Assembly: GCF_014192155.1 (NCBI RefSeq)
Contig: NZ_JACHXO010000003.1
Coordinates: 124,001 to 188,000 of the forward strand
Reading direction: 5' to 3'
From: Roseateles terrae
GTDB taxonomy: Bacteria > Pseudomonadota > Gammaproteobacteria > Burkholderiales > Burkholderiaceae_C
DNA: 64,000 nt
The stretch's first letter is position 1; each line of letters opens with the position of its first letter. Shown here piece by piece: positions 34,396-43,179 of the stretch. A model generated the notes under the pieces. It saw nothing but the letters and a program-made list of their open reading frames with translations. It was not told the origin of the DNA and searched no databases. The translations under genes were made by a program, and so were the position numbers.

Positions 34396-37050
34396 TCAGC
34401 GCAGCAGGCGATACAGCGTATTGCGCCCGATGCCCAGACGCCGGGCAGCTTCGGAGACGTTGCCTTGACATTCTGTCAACACCTGGCGCGCGTGGGCCTT
34501 GGCATGCCCGCGGAGGGCGGCGGAGGGCGCAGCGGGACCGGAAAGGCCGGCAAGGCCGGAGGGGCCAGTGGTGCCAGTGGTGCCAGTGGTGCCAGTGGTG
34601 CCAGGAGCATCCGTCCAATGTGTGGCGTCTGTGGCGGTCACTTCACCCGCCGTCCATTCCGCTTGAAGATCCTCCGGCAGATGCTCGATCTGGATCTCGC
34701 GCTCCCAGGGCTCCAGCATGGCGACGGCCACGCGCAGGGCCTGCTCCAGTTGACGGACGTTGCCTGGCCAGGCGTAGCGCTGCATCAGCGTCATCAATGA
34801 TGGCGCCACCGACACTTCAACGCCCGCGCCACCGTTGCCCGCGATGGATTGCAGATGCGTGTTCTGATACGGCGCGGGCGAGTGCTGCGCCTGTGCTTGT
34901 GCTTGTGCTTGTGCCTGTGCCTGCGACTGCGGCGCCACGATCCGCCGCAGCAGCCGCTGCACCAGCGCGGCCAGATCAGTGCGAGCGCGCAGCGGCGGAA
35001 CGGTCAGGGCCAGTCCATTGATCCGGTAATAGAGGTCCTCCCGAAAGCGCCCCTCCTCCACCATGGCGCGCAGGGGTCGATGACTGGCGCAGATCAGCTG
35101 CACGTCCACGGATACTGCCGCGCCGCCGCCCAGGGGCTGCACCTGCCGGTCCTGCAGAACGCGCAGCAGCCGCGCCTGGAGCGGCAGTGGCATGTCACCG
35201 ATCTCATCGAGGAACAGCGTGCCCCCGTGGGCCTGGCGCAACCGACCGGCAGCCCCTTCCCGCGAGGCACCGGTAAAGGCGCCGCCGCGGTAGCCGAACA
35301 GCTCGGCCTCGATCAGCCCTTCCGGCAGCGCAGCGCAGTTCACCGCCACATAGGGCCCCTTGCAGCGCAGGCCGCTGTCGTGCACCGCCCGCGCCAGGAC
35401 ATCCTTGCCCACGCCCGACTCGCCTTGCAGCAGCAGGGTTATGGGCTTGTTCAAGACCTTGTGAAGACGGCGAAGCAGTTGATGGACCGTCGGGTCGCCA
35501 AGATCAAGCGCGGCCAGCGGAGCGGGCCACTCCGCGTCCGGGCTGCGCTCCGGCATCTGCAGCGGGGTCCACGTCCTCGCGGACGGAACACCGGTACGCG
35601 GTGACTGCGCCAATCGGCTTGGCAAGAGACCTCCCGCTGATGGGGCAACCGCCGCAGCATCCGCAGCATCCGCAGCATCCGCAGCAGGCGTGGCCGGCAT
35701 GGCAGGCGCATCACGCCCACCATCAGGCGCATTCCAGTCAACCGCGACGGGCGCAGCGGAGCCGGGGACCGAAAGTCCCCTCGCATCTGCGCCGGGGACC
35801 GAAAGCCCTCTCGCATCTGCGCCGATGCGCTCACCGCCGTCCAGCGCGGGGATGACGCTGACGGGCTCGCTGGCACCCGGCCTCCGATCGCTTTCGCCGC
35901 AGCCGCTGGGGGGCGATGCAAGCCCACTCCGGGCGTGATGCATACCGTGAGACTCAGGATGGCGCCCGGTCGAAAGGTTCGCGCCAGAGGCGAGGTCGCC
36001 CATGGCGCCAGAAGCGGCGCCGGCCGTGCGATCCGGATGTGCGTGCCCGATCGACGCCCCTTCGTCGTTCCGCTCAGACAGGGCCAGCCTCTCCGCGCCC
36101 ACCCACCGCCGACGCCAGGCCGCCGGCACGCTCGCCCGCACCCACAGCGCTGTCGCGTCACCCTCGCGCCGCACGCACTGCGGCGCAGCATCGTCCATGC
36201 ATGCCCAGGTCAGTAATTGCGGCCACGGGATCGGCAGCACCGCCTCCAGCCGCAGTGACCGCGACGCCTCCGCGCCGAGCCACCCCAGCGCGGTCTCATT
36301 GCCGCCAATGATCCAGCCCTCCTCGCTGACCGCCAGCAGGCCCTCGCCCGCCGTGTCCAGCCCTTCGCGCTGGGGATGCAGCTGCAGCCGCAGCGCCTGT
36401 GCATGCCGCGTCTGGAACAGCCGGTGCTCCACCGACCGCGCCGCCATCCGGACCAGCGCCAGCGTGTGCCGATGGAAGTTGCGCTGATCGCCGGAGATGT
36501 CCAGCACGCCCAGCACCCGTCCTTGCGGATCCCGGATCGGCGCCGCCGTGCAGCTCAGAAAGCCGTTCCGCTCCAGATAGTGCTCCCCGCCCATCACCGC
36601 CACCGGCCGGCGCTCCACCAGCGCCGTGCCGATGGCATTGGTTCCCCGCCAGCGCTCGTCCCAGATGGCACCCGGCCGCAGGGCCACCCGCTGCGCGCGG
36701 TCCACAAACCGGCCATCCCCCAGGGCCTGCAGCAGCAGCCCTTGACCGTCCGACAGGATGACCATGCCGTCGCTGTCCCGCGTCTGGGCAAACAGGTCCT
36801 GCATCACCGGCCGCGCATGCGCCACCAGCTCATGCTGCTGCTCCAGCGCCCGCATCAGCTGCGCCGACGATGCATGTGGCGCGCCGGGCGTGCGGCCGAC
36901 CGGGCTCAGCCCGGCCGCATGGCTGCGCAGCCAGCTGCGACTCAGGCCCGCGTCCGGCAGGTTCAGCCGCAACTCACCCGTTTCCAGCAGCTCCCGCCGC
37001 GCGGCACGCAGCCGCCCCGGCGCCACTGCGGCGATCGAAGTCTTGGACAT
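34396..37050 (-). CDS. acoR: Sigma-54-dependent activator, AcoR-like
   Basis: An 884-residue bacterial enhancer-binding protein. An N-terminal GAF-type sensor (about 70-215) is followed by a PAS-like segment (about 230-310), a long low-complexity linker (about 325-505), the AAA+ domain with Walker A GESGVGKD (543-550), the sigma-54 contact loop GAFTGA (590-595) and Walker B TLFLDEIGDM (611-620), and a C-terminal Fis helix-turn-helix (about 851-884). The GAFTGA loop is intact, so it should open sigma-54 promoters. It is divergent from an aldehyde dehydrogenase gene preceded by a -24/-12 promoter and an inverted repeat, its likely target. Several in-frame tandem repeats expand linkers, one inside the AAA+ lid (QA repeat, 709-722). 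Confidence 0.9.
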   Translation of the reverse strand: MSKTSIAAVAPGRLRAARRELLETGELRLNLPDAGLSRSWLRSHAAGLSPVGRTPGAPHASSAQLMRALEQQHELVAHARPVMQDLFAQTRDSDGMVILSDGQGLLLQALGDGRFVDRAQRVALRPGAIWDERWRGTNAIGTALVERRPVAVMGGEHYLERNGFLSCTAAPIRDPQGRVLGVLDISGDQRNFHRHTLALVRMAARSVEHRLFQTRHAQALRLQLHPQREGLDTAGEGLLAVSEEGWIIGGNETALGWLGAEASRSLRLEAVLPIPWPQLLTWACMDDAAPQCVRREGDATALWVRASVPAAWRRRWVGAERLALSERNDEGASIGHAHPDRTAGAASGAMGDLASGANLSTGRHPESHGMHHARSGLASPPSGCGESDRRPGASEPVSVIPALDGGERIGADARGLSVPGADARGLSVPGSAAPVAVDWNAPDGGRDAPAMPATPAADAADAADAAAVAPSAGGLLPSRLAQSPRTGVPSARTWTPLQMPERSPDAEWPAPLAALDLGDPTVHQLLRRLHKVLNKPITLLLQGESGVGKDVLARAVHDSGLRCKGPYVAVNCAALPEGLIEAELFGYRGGAFTGASREGAAGRLRQAHGGTLFLDEIGDMPLPLQARLLRVLQDRQVQPLGGGAAVSVDVQLICASHRPLRAMVEEGRFREDLYYRINGLALTVPPLRARTDLAALVQRLLRRIVAPQSQAQAQAQAQAQAQHSPAPYQNTHLQSIAGNGGAGVEVSVAPSLMTLMQRYAWPGNVRQLEQALRVAVAMLEPWEREIQIEHLPEDLQAEWTAGEVTATDATHWTDAPGTTGTTGTTGTTGPSGLAGLSGPAAPSAALRGHAKAHARQVLTECQGNVSEAARRLGIGRNTLYRLLR

Positions 37051-37097
37051 CGCTTGTCTCCTGGCGGACGTTCTGCCTGTCGTCCTGCCTGATGTGC

Positions 37098-37122
37098 TGT
37101 TCCATCTTGGAACACCTGTTCC
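37098..37122. promoter_or_regulatory. Likely enhancer site for the AcoR-like activator
   Basis: A perfect inverted repeat TGTTCC-N5-GGAACA (37098-37114) is followed by a third TGTTCC (37117-37122). It lies about 160-185 bp upstream of the -24/-12 promoter and about 50-70 bp before the divergent regulator gene, a normal place for an enhancer-binding protein site. Confidence 0.65.
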
Positions 37123-37282
37123 GCCTGTGCTGTCGCGGCGCAGGTACGCCCGCCCATCCTCACCGCGTTGACGCCAGATGGGAAGGGGCCAAGCCCGGAT
37201 TTACGCAGATCCGACCTGCGCTTGACCCCGGTTTCGCCTGATTCCTGCTGAAACCTCATCCGGAGGCGCCTGCGGTGCGGCC

Positions 37283-37298
37283 TGGCATGGCGCCTGCA
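37283..37298 (+). promoter_or_regulatory. Sigma-54 promoter of the aldehyde dehydrogenase gene
   Basis: TGGCATGGCGCCTGCA fits the sigma-54 pattern: GG and GC elements separated by exactly 10 bp (GG at 37284-37285, GC at 37296-37297), close to TGGCAC-N5-TTGCA. It lies 48 bp before the start codon and downstream of the inverted repeat at 37098-37114. Confidence 0.75.
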
Positions 37299-37345
37299 AT
37301 GCAGACCCCGCTCATCCACCACAAACCCACAAACGGAGACAGTCC

Positions 37346-38866
37346 ATGATCTACGCCCAGCCTCATCAAGCAGGCGCCTTGCTGCAGTTCAAGCCCCGTT
37401 ATGACAACTTCATCGGTGGCCGCTGGGTCGCCCCGGTGGAGGGCCAGTATTTCGATGTGATCACGCCCATCAGCGGCAAGGTCTACACCCAGGCTGCCCG
37501 CTCCTCCGCGGCGGACATCGAACTGGCGCTGGACGCTGCCCATGCCGCCAGCGCGAAATGGGGCGCCACACCGGCGGCCGAGCGGGCCAATGTCCTGCTG
37601 CGCATTGCCGACCGCATCGAACAGAACCTGGAGCGGCTCGCCTACGCCGAGACGGTGGACAACGGCAAGCCCATGCGCGAAACGCTCAATGCCGACGTGC
37701 CGCTGGCGGTGGACCACTTCCGCTATTTCGCCGGCTGCCTGCGGGCGCAGGAAGGAGCGCTCAGCGAGATCGACGCGCACACCGTCGCCTATCACTTCCA
37801 TGAGCCGCTGGGCGTGGTGGGCCAGATCATCCCGTGGAACTTCCCGCTGCTGATGGCCGCCTGGAAGCTGGCTCCCGCCCTGGGCGCCGGCAACTGCGTG
37901 GTGCTCAAGCCGGCCGAATCCACCCCGGTGAGCATCCTGCTGATGGCCGAGCTGATCGCCGACCTGCTCCCACCGGGGGTGCTCAACATCGTCAATGGCT
38001 ACGGCAAGGAAGCCGGCATGCCGCTGGCGCAGAGCAAGCGCATTGCCAAGGTCGCCTTCACCGGCTCCACCGCCACCGGCCGGGTGATTGCGCAGGCCGC
38101 GGCCACCAACCTGATCCCCGCCACGCTGGAGCTGGGCGGCAAGAGCCCCAACATCTTCTTCCCGGACATCGCCGCCCAGGACGACGACCTGCTGGACAAG
38201 GCCATCGAAGGTCTCGTGCTGTTTGCCTTCAACCAGGGGGAGGTGTGCACCTGCCCGTCCCGCGCGCTGATTCATGAGTCGATCTACGACCAGTTCATCG
38301 CCCGCGCCATCGACCGGGTCAAGGCCATCCGCCAGGGCAATCCGCTGGACACCGAAACGATGATGGGCGCGCAGGCCTCGTCGATGCAACTCGACAAGAT
38401 CCTGTCGTATCTCGAGATCGGCAAGCAGGAAGGCGCGCAGTGCCTGATTGGAGGGGGACGTGCGGACTTCAGCGGCGATCTGGCCGGCGGCTATTACATC
38501 CAGCCGACGCTCTTCAAGGGCAACAACCAGATGCGCATCTTCCGTGAGGAAATCTTTGGACCGGTGCTGGCCATCACCACCTTCAAGACCGAGGAAGAAG
38601 CCCTGGCAATTGCCAACGACACCCCCTACGGCCTGGGCGCGGGCGTGTGGTCGCGGGACATCAACACCGCCTTCCGCATGGGCCGCGCCATCCAGGCCGG
38701 GCGGGTGTGGACCAATTGCTATCACGCCTATCCGGCACATGCGACCTTCGGCGGCTACAAGGAATCCGGCATCGGTCGCGAGACCCACAAGATGATGCTG
38801 GACCACTACCAGCAGACCAAGAACCTGCTGGTGAGCTATTCGCCGAAGAAGCTCGGGTTCTTCTGA
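37346..38866 (+). CDS. acoD: Acetaldehyde-type NAD aldehyde dehydrogenase (AcoD/ExaC-like)
   Basis: A 506-residue aldehyde dehydrogenase that oxidises aldehydes such as acetaldehyde to the acid with NAD. It closely follows the AcoD/AldA type known from Cupriavidus: [20 protein letters not shown] at the N-terminus, [44 protein letters not shown] with the general-base Glu, and the catalytic Cys301 in [12 protein letters not shown]. The C-terminal [23 protein letters not shown] is typical. Single gene under a predicted sigma-54 promoter, controlled by the divergent AcoR-like activator. The threonine aldolase in the trp operon also makes acetaldehyde, but no regulatory link is visible. It ends six bases before a converging chemoreceptor gene. 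Confidence 0.95.
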   Translation: MIYAQPHQAGALLQFKPRYDNFIGGRWVAPVEGQYFDVITPISGKVYTQAARSSAADIELALDAAHAASAKWGATPAAERANVLLRIADRIEQNLERLAYAETVDNGKPMRETLNADVPLAVDHFRYFAGCLRAQEGALSEIDAHTVAYHFHEPLGVVGQIIPWNFPLLMAAWKLAPALGAGNCVVLKPAESTPVSILLMAELIADLLPPGVLNIVNGYGKEAGMPLAQSKRIAKVAFTGSTATGRVIAQAAATNLIPATLELGGKSPNIFFPDIAAQDDDLLDKAIEGLVLFAFNQGEVCTCPSRALIHESIYDQFIARAIDRVKAIRQGNPLDTETMMGAQASSMQLDKILSYLEIGKQEGAQCLIGGGRADFSGDLAGGYYIQPTLFKGNNQMRIFREEIFGPVLAITTFKTEEEALAIANDTPYGLGAGVWSRDINTAFRMGRAIQAGRVWTNCYHAYPAHATFGGYKESGIGRETHKMMLDHYQQTKNLLVSYSPKKLGFF

Positions 38867-38872
38867 CCGGCC

Positions 38873-40423
38873 TCAGCTCAACCGGAACACCGACACCGCC
38901 TGCACCAGCTGCGTCGCCTGCCGCTCCAGGCTGTCGCTGGCGCCGGCGGACTGCTGCACCAGGGCGGCGTTCTGCTGGGTGGTCTTGTCCAGGTCGCTTA
39001 CCGCGGCGCTGACCTGCGCAATGCCGGACGCCTGCTCCCGGGTGGCGTGGCCGATGGACGAGATCAGCCCGCTCACGCGTTGAATCTGCTGCACGATGTC
39101 GTTCATCGCGCGGCTGGCTTCATGCACCTGGCGGCCGCCGGCCTCCACCCGCTCGACGCTGTCGCTGATCAGCGTCTTGATCTCCCGCGCGGCCTCGGCG
39201 CTTCGCTGCGCCAGGCTGCGCACCTCGCCGGCCACCACCGCGAATCCACGGCCCTGCTCACCGGCACGGGCGGCTTCCACCGCCGCATTCAGCGCCAGAA
39301 TGTTGGTCTGGAAGGCAATGCCGTCGATCACGCCGATGATGTCGCCGATGCGCTTGCTGGAGGCGGTGATGCCTTCCATCGTCGTGTTGACCTCGCGCAC
39401 CACGTCGCCGCCCTGCGACGCTGCCGCGGTGGCCTGCACCGCCAGGTCCTCGGCCTGCTTGGCGGCATCGGCATTGCTCTTCACCGTGGCGCTCATCTGC
39501 TCCATCGACGCGGCGGTCTCCTGCAGGCTGGCAGCGGCCTGCTCGGTGCGGGCGCTGATCTCGTTGTTGCCGGTCACCAGATGCCCACTGGACGACTTCA
39601 CCGTCACCACCTGATCGGCGATGTCGTCGATCACCCAGCGGAACATCAGCCCCAGCTGATTCACTGACCGCAGCGCCATGCCGATTTCGTCGACGCGGTT
39701 GAAGTCAACGCCTTCACGGGCGTCCCCACCCGCCACGCGGCGCGCATGCTCGGACAGGGTTTGCAAAGGCCCGACGATCTGCTGCTCCACGAAGACCATC
39801 GCGGCCAGTCCGAGCACCACCAGTGCGGCGGTCCATCCCAGGGAGGCGGTCAGGCTGGCGGCACTCGCCAGCTGCGCGGCCACCGCCAGCACCAGCAGGG
39901 CCAGCATCGGCAGGCGCAGGCGCCAGCGCACCGGCATCGTCTTGCGCCAGTTGGCCCAGCCGGACAGACCGCGTCGCAACACCACGCCCTTGTGGAAGCG
40001 CACGCCGTCCGCCTTGCCTTCGCGCATGTCCTTGTAGAGGGCTTCGGCGCCCGCCACTTCCTCTGCCGAGGGTTTGGTGCGCACTGACATGAAAGCAATC
40101 GGCCGGTTATTGCGCAGGATGGGCGTGGCATTGGCCCGCACCCAGTAATGGTCGCCATTCTTGCGGCGGTTCTTCACCAGCCCGGCCCAGCTTTCGCCCG
40201 CCTTGAGCGTCTCCCACATGTCCCGGAAGGCTTCCGGCGGCATGTCGGGGTGGCGGATCATGTTGTGGGGCTGCCCGGCCAGTTCCTCCGAGGTATAGCC
40301 GCTGGCCTCGGTAAAGGCATCGTTGGCATACCGGATGTAGCTCTGGGTGTCCGTGGTGGACATGAGCGTCGAGTCGTCCGGGATCTCGTAAGCCTGTTGG
40401 GTCACCGGCAGGTTTTGGCGCAT
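38873..40423 (-). CDS. Aer-like methyl-accepting chemotaxis protein with PAS domain
   Basis: A 516-residue energy or redox taxis receptor. A PAS domain (about 20-115) contains [21 protein letters not shown] and [17 protein letters not shown], the Aer-type FAD-binding layout. Two membrane segments (about 170-210) separated by almost no periplasmic loop are followed by HAMP and the signalling domain with the hairpin-tip motif [20 protein letters not shown] and [25 protein letters not shown] lies upstream of the ATG at 40421-40423. No pentapeptide tether is visible at the C-terminus (ends VSVFRLS). The next gene is divergent. Confidence 0.93.
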   Translation of the reverse strand: MRQNLPVTQQAYEIPDDSTLMSTTDTQSYIRYANDAFTEASGYTSEELAGQPHNMIRHPDMPPEAFRDMWETLKAGESWAGLVKNRRKNGDHYWVRANATPILRNNRPIAFMSVRTKPSAEEVAGAEALYKDMREGKADGVRFHKGVVLRRGLSGWANWRKTMPVRWRLRLPMLALLVLAVAAQLASAASLTASLGWTAALVVLGLAAMVFVEQQIVGPLQTLSEHARRVAGGDAREGVDFNRVDEIGMALRSVNQLGLMFRWVIDDIADQVVTVKSSSGHLVTGNNEISARTEQAAASLQETAASMEQMSATVKSNADAAKQAEDLAVQATAAASQGGDVVREVNTTMEGITASSKRIGDIIGVIDGIAFQTNILALNAAVEAARAGEQGRGFAVVAGEVRSLAQRSAEAAREIKTLISDSVERVEAGGRQVHEASRAMNDIVQQIQRVSGLISSIGHATREQASGIAQVSAAVSDLDKTTQQNAALVQQSAGASDSLERQATQLVQAVSVFRLS

Positions 40424-40633
40424 CAGAGTCCTCCTGTTTTGTGTGGATGCGGTGGGGCGCCCCGATCCGCAGCAATGCAGGGCCGCTGGGCGCCTACACA
40501 AGGTTTCGCCGCTGCGTCCTGGCCTTGGTCAAGGTTATGCCAATGCCGTGCGCCGGGGAACTCCCCTCTTCCTCTGGTTTGAGAACGGACAAATTCCGCG
40601 TGGTAGCAAGTCACAGCTTCGCTGTATGAAACT

Positions 40634-40665
40634 TTTGTCTAATGCCAAAGACAAATGTCTAGAAT
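40634..40665 (+). promoter_or_regulatory. psuK operator and -10 box
   Basis: A perfect 7-bp inverted repeat TTTGTCT-N8-AGACAAA (40634-40640 with 40649-40655) is followed by another TGTCT half and a TAGAAT -10 box (40660-40665) only six bases before the psuK ATG. TTGTCT at 40635-40640 could serve as a poor -35 (19-bp spacer). The palindrome is a likely operator; the helix-turn-helix on PsuK itself is one candidate for binding it. Confidence 0.55.
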
Positions 40666-40671
40666 GGCGTC

Positions 40672-41757
40672 ATGAACAGTTCCAAGGACCAGCTGCTTGC
40701 CCTGGTCGAAGCCAATCCCTTCATCACCCAGCAGGCGCTGGGGGACGCCCTGGGCCTCTCACGCTCCGCCGTGGCGGGCCATCTGGCCCAGCTGGTCAGG
40801 GAGGGGCGCATCCTCGGGCGGGCCTATGTGCTGCCCAGCCGGCAGCCGCTGGTCTGCATCGGCGGTACCAACCTCGACCGCAAGCTCCGTTCGCTGGAAG
40901 CACCGCGTATGGGCAGCTCCAATCCGGCCCGCCAGTTCGAATCCCCGGGCGGCGTGGCCCGCAACATCGCCGAGAACCTGGCTCGGCTCGGTTTGCCGGT
41001 CCATCTGCTGACCGCCGTCGGGCGGGACGCGGCCGGCCAGGCGCTGCTCGCTGACCTCCAGGCCCTGGGCGTGGACTGCACCGGCAGCGTGCAGGCAGCG
41101 GATGCGCCCACCGGCAGCTACACCGCCGTGCTGGACGAACAAGGGGACCTGATGCTGGCCATGGCCGACATGGCGCTGACCGATCGCCTGGACAGCGATT
41201 TCATTCGCCGCTGCGCCCCTCAACGCGCGGCCGCCCGCTGGCTGGTGGCCGACCTGAATCTACCCGCGCCCGCGCTGGCAGTGCTGCAACAGGAAGCGGT
41301 GACCCGCCAGCAGCATCTCGTGGTCGTGGCGGTCTCGGTGCCGAAGATGCAGCGGCTGGGAACATCGCTGGCGGGCATCGATCTGCTGGTGCTGAACCGC
41401 ACCGAACTCTCCGCCCTCATGGGCGACGCACTGGCCACCGACACCGCACTGAACGACGCCTGGCAGGCCCTGCGGGCCCGCGGGCTGCAACGGCTGGTGA
41501 TGAGCGATGGCGCCCAGGGCGTGCGCTTCAGCGACGGCGACACCCTCAGCGCCATGGCTGCGCCCAAGGTGCCGAGAGGCCGCATGCGCGAGGTCACCGG
41601 CGCGGGCGATGCCCTGTCCGCAGGCATCGTCGCCGCCCTCCACCGACAGCCGCAGGACCTGCGGGCCGCCTGCAAGCTGGGCCTGTCACTCGCCGCCCTC
41701 ACGCTGCAGACGGACGCCACGGTCAGCCGTGAACTGAGTCCGGCGCTGCTGGCCTGA
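40672..41757 (+). CDS. psuK: Pseudouridine kinase with N-terminal helix-turn-helix
   Basis: A 361-residue PfkB-family kinase that would phosphorylate pseudouridine. Residues 1-50 form a winged-helix-like HTH (QQALGDALGLSRSAVAGHLAQL), followed by the PfkB fold starting VCIGGTNLDRKL, with ESPGGVARNIAENLARLG, and ending with the catalytic motif VTGAGDALSAGIVAAL. HTH-PfkB fusions of this type are annotated as carbohydrate or pseudouridine kinases and sit with psuG. No Shine-Dalgarno site precedes the ATG, and a -10 box lies six bases upstream, so the message may be leaderless. psuG follows after 49 bp. Confidence 0.9.
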   Translation: MNSSKDQLLALVEANPFITQQALGDALGLSRSAVAGHLAQLVREGRILGRAYVLPSRQPLVCIGGTNLDRKLRSLEAPRMGSSNPARQFESPGGVARNIAENLARLGLPVHLLTAVGRDAAGQALLADLQALGVDCTGSVQAADAPTGSYTAVLDEQGDLMLAMADMALTDRLDSDFIRRCAPQRAAARWLVADLNLPAPALAVLQQEAVTRQQHLVVVAVSVPKMQRLGTSLAGIDLLVLNRTELSALMGDALATDTALNDAWQALRARGLQRLVMSDGAQGVRFSDGDTLSAMAAPKVPRGRMREVTGAGDALSAGIVAALHRQPQDLRAACKLGLSLAALTLQTDATVSRELSPALLA

Positions 41758-41806
41758 CGGCCTGCACTGCGTGCTGCGAACCTTCCTGACCGATAGAAAG
41801 CGACCC

Positions 41807-42778
41807 ATGACTGACTTCTCCGCCACCGTGACTGCCACGGCCCCTTCGGCCTCCCGCCTGGACGCCCAGTCGCTGATCGCCTTCTCGCCCGAAGTGGCGG
41901 CCGCGCGTGACGCGGGCCGGCCGATCGTCGCGCTCGAATCCACCATCATTTCGCACGGCATGCCCTACCCGCAGAACGTGCAGACCGCCCGCGAAGTGGA
42001 AGCCATCGTGCGGGAACACGGCGCCGTGCCAGCCACCATCGCCGTGCTCGACGGACGCATCCGCATCGGTCTGGACGATGAACAGCTGGAACTGCTGGGC
42101 CGCTCGCCGGACGCGATGAAGCTCAGCCGCCGGGACCTGCCCTTCGCGCTGAGCGCCCATCGCATCGGCGCGACCACCGTGGCCGCCACCATGATCTGCG
42201 CCCATCTGGCGGGCATTGAGGTGTTTGTCACCGGCGGCATCGGCGGTGTGCACCGAGGCGCCGAGACGTCCTTCGACATCTCCGCCGACCTGCAGGAACT
42301 GGCGCGCACACCGGTGGCGGTGGTCTGCGCCGGCGCCAAGAGCATCCTGGACCTGCCGCTGACGCTCGAATACCTGGAGACGCACGGCGTGCCGGTGATC
42401 TCGGTCGGGCAGGACCACTTCGCGGCGTTCTACACCCGGGACAGCGGCTTGAAGGCCGACTTCCGCATGGATGATGCAGCGCAGCAAGCCGCCTTCCTGC
42501 GCACCAAGTGGGCGCTGGGACTTGCAGGTGGCGCGGTCATCAGCAATCCGGTGCCGGTGTCCGATGAAATGCCAGCGGTGCGCATTCAAGGCTTCATCGA
42601 ACAGGCGCTGGCCGAAGCGCAGGCGGGGGGCATCAGCGGCAAAGCGGTCACGCCCTACCTGCTGGCCCGCATCAAGGACCTGAGCGGCGGCGCCAGCCTG
42701 GTCACCAACATTGCACTGGTCAAACACAATGCCAAGGTGGGCACCGCATTGGCAGTGGCATTGAATCAGCAGCGCTGA
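41807..42778 (+). CDS. psuG: Pseudouridine-5'-phosphate glycosidase
   Basis: Cleaves the C-C bond of pseudouridine-5'-phosphate to uracil and ribose-5-phosphate, the second step after PsuK. The 323-residue protein shows the family segments VALESTIISHGMPYPQN (with the active-site Glu), TVAATMICAHLAGIEVFVTGGIGGVHRGAE, the VVCAGAKSILDLPLTLEYLET stretch including a catalytic Lys, and NPVPVSDEMPA. The start at 41807 (MTDFSATV) lies 49 bp after psuK; an open frame 12 codons earlier has less support. Together the two genes give a complete pseudouridine salvage pathway without a visible transporter. Confidence 0.94.
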   Translation: MTDFSATVTATAPSASRLDAQSLIAFSPEVAAARDAGRPIVALESTIISHGMPYPQNVQTAREVEAIVREHGAVPATIAVLDGRIRIGLDDEQLELLGRSPDAMKLSRRDLPFALSAHRIGATTVAATMICAHLAGIEVFVTGGIGGVHRGAETSFDISADLQELARTPVAVVCAGAKSILDLPLTLEYLETHGVPVISVGQDHFAAFYTRDSGLKADFRMDDAAQQAAFLRTKWALGLAGGAVISNPVPVSDEMPAVRIQGFIEQALAEAQAGGISGKAVTPYLLARIKDLSGGASLVTNIALVKHNAKVGTALAVALNQQR

Positions 42779-43179
42779 CGCGGGCGGCGTCAAGGCATCA
42801 CAGGCGGTGATTCAGCGGTGATCCAGCGGTCATCCAGCGGTGATTCGTCTGCGATTCGTCAGCAGTCATCGCCGGCGCGATTGATCGGCGCGATTCATTG
42901 CACCGCGCGATTCATTCGCGCGTCGTGACGCCTCAGTGACACAGCGACGCGGCTGAATCGCACAGCGGAAAGTCCTGCAAACGCTTTCGGGGAAGCCGCA
43001 ACAACATGACGTCCGGCACCCCCGGCACTGCGAAAACTTCCCGCTGGCGGACTTCGCCTCGCTCCAATCGCACAGGTTCGCCGGGACAATCCCACGATTA
43101 ACGGATGCGAAACATTGGTCAGCAAATGCTGCCCTAAGCTTTCGCGCCCTGCCAGCCTGTCGTTGGAGAAAGTCAAAGC
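42779..43179. other. Intergenic region psuG / RND operon with short repeats
   Basis: This 400-bp gap starts with imperfect 11-12 bp tandem repeats of the form GGTGATTCAGC (42806-42860), continues with several CGCGATT-containing copies, and has a perfect 7-bp hairpin (42904-42910 with 42916-42922) lacking a T run. The remainder up to the membrane-fusion gene must hold its promoter, which I cannot place with confidence. No gene is visible. Confidence 0.6.
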
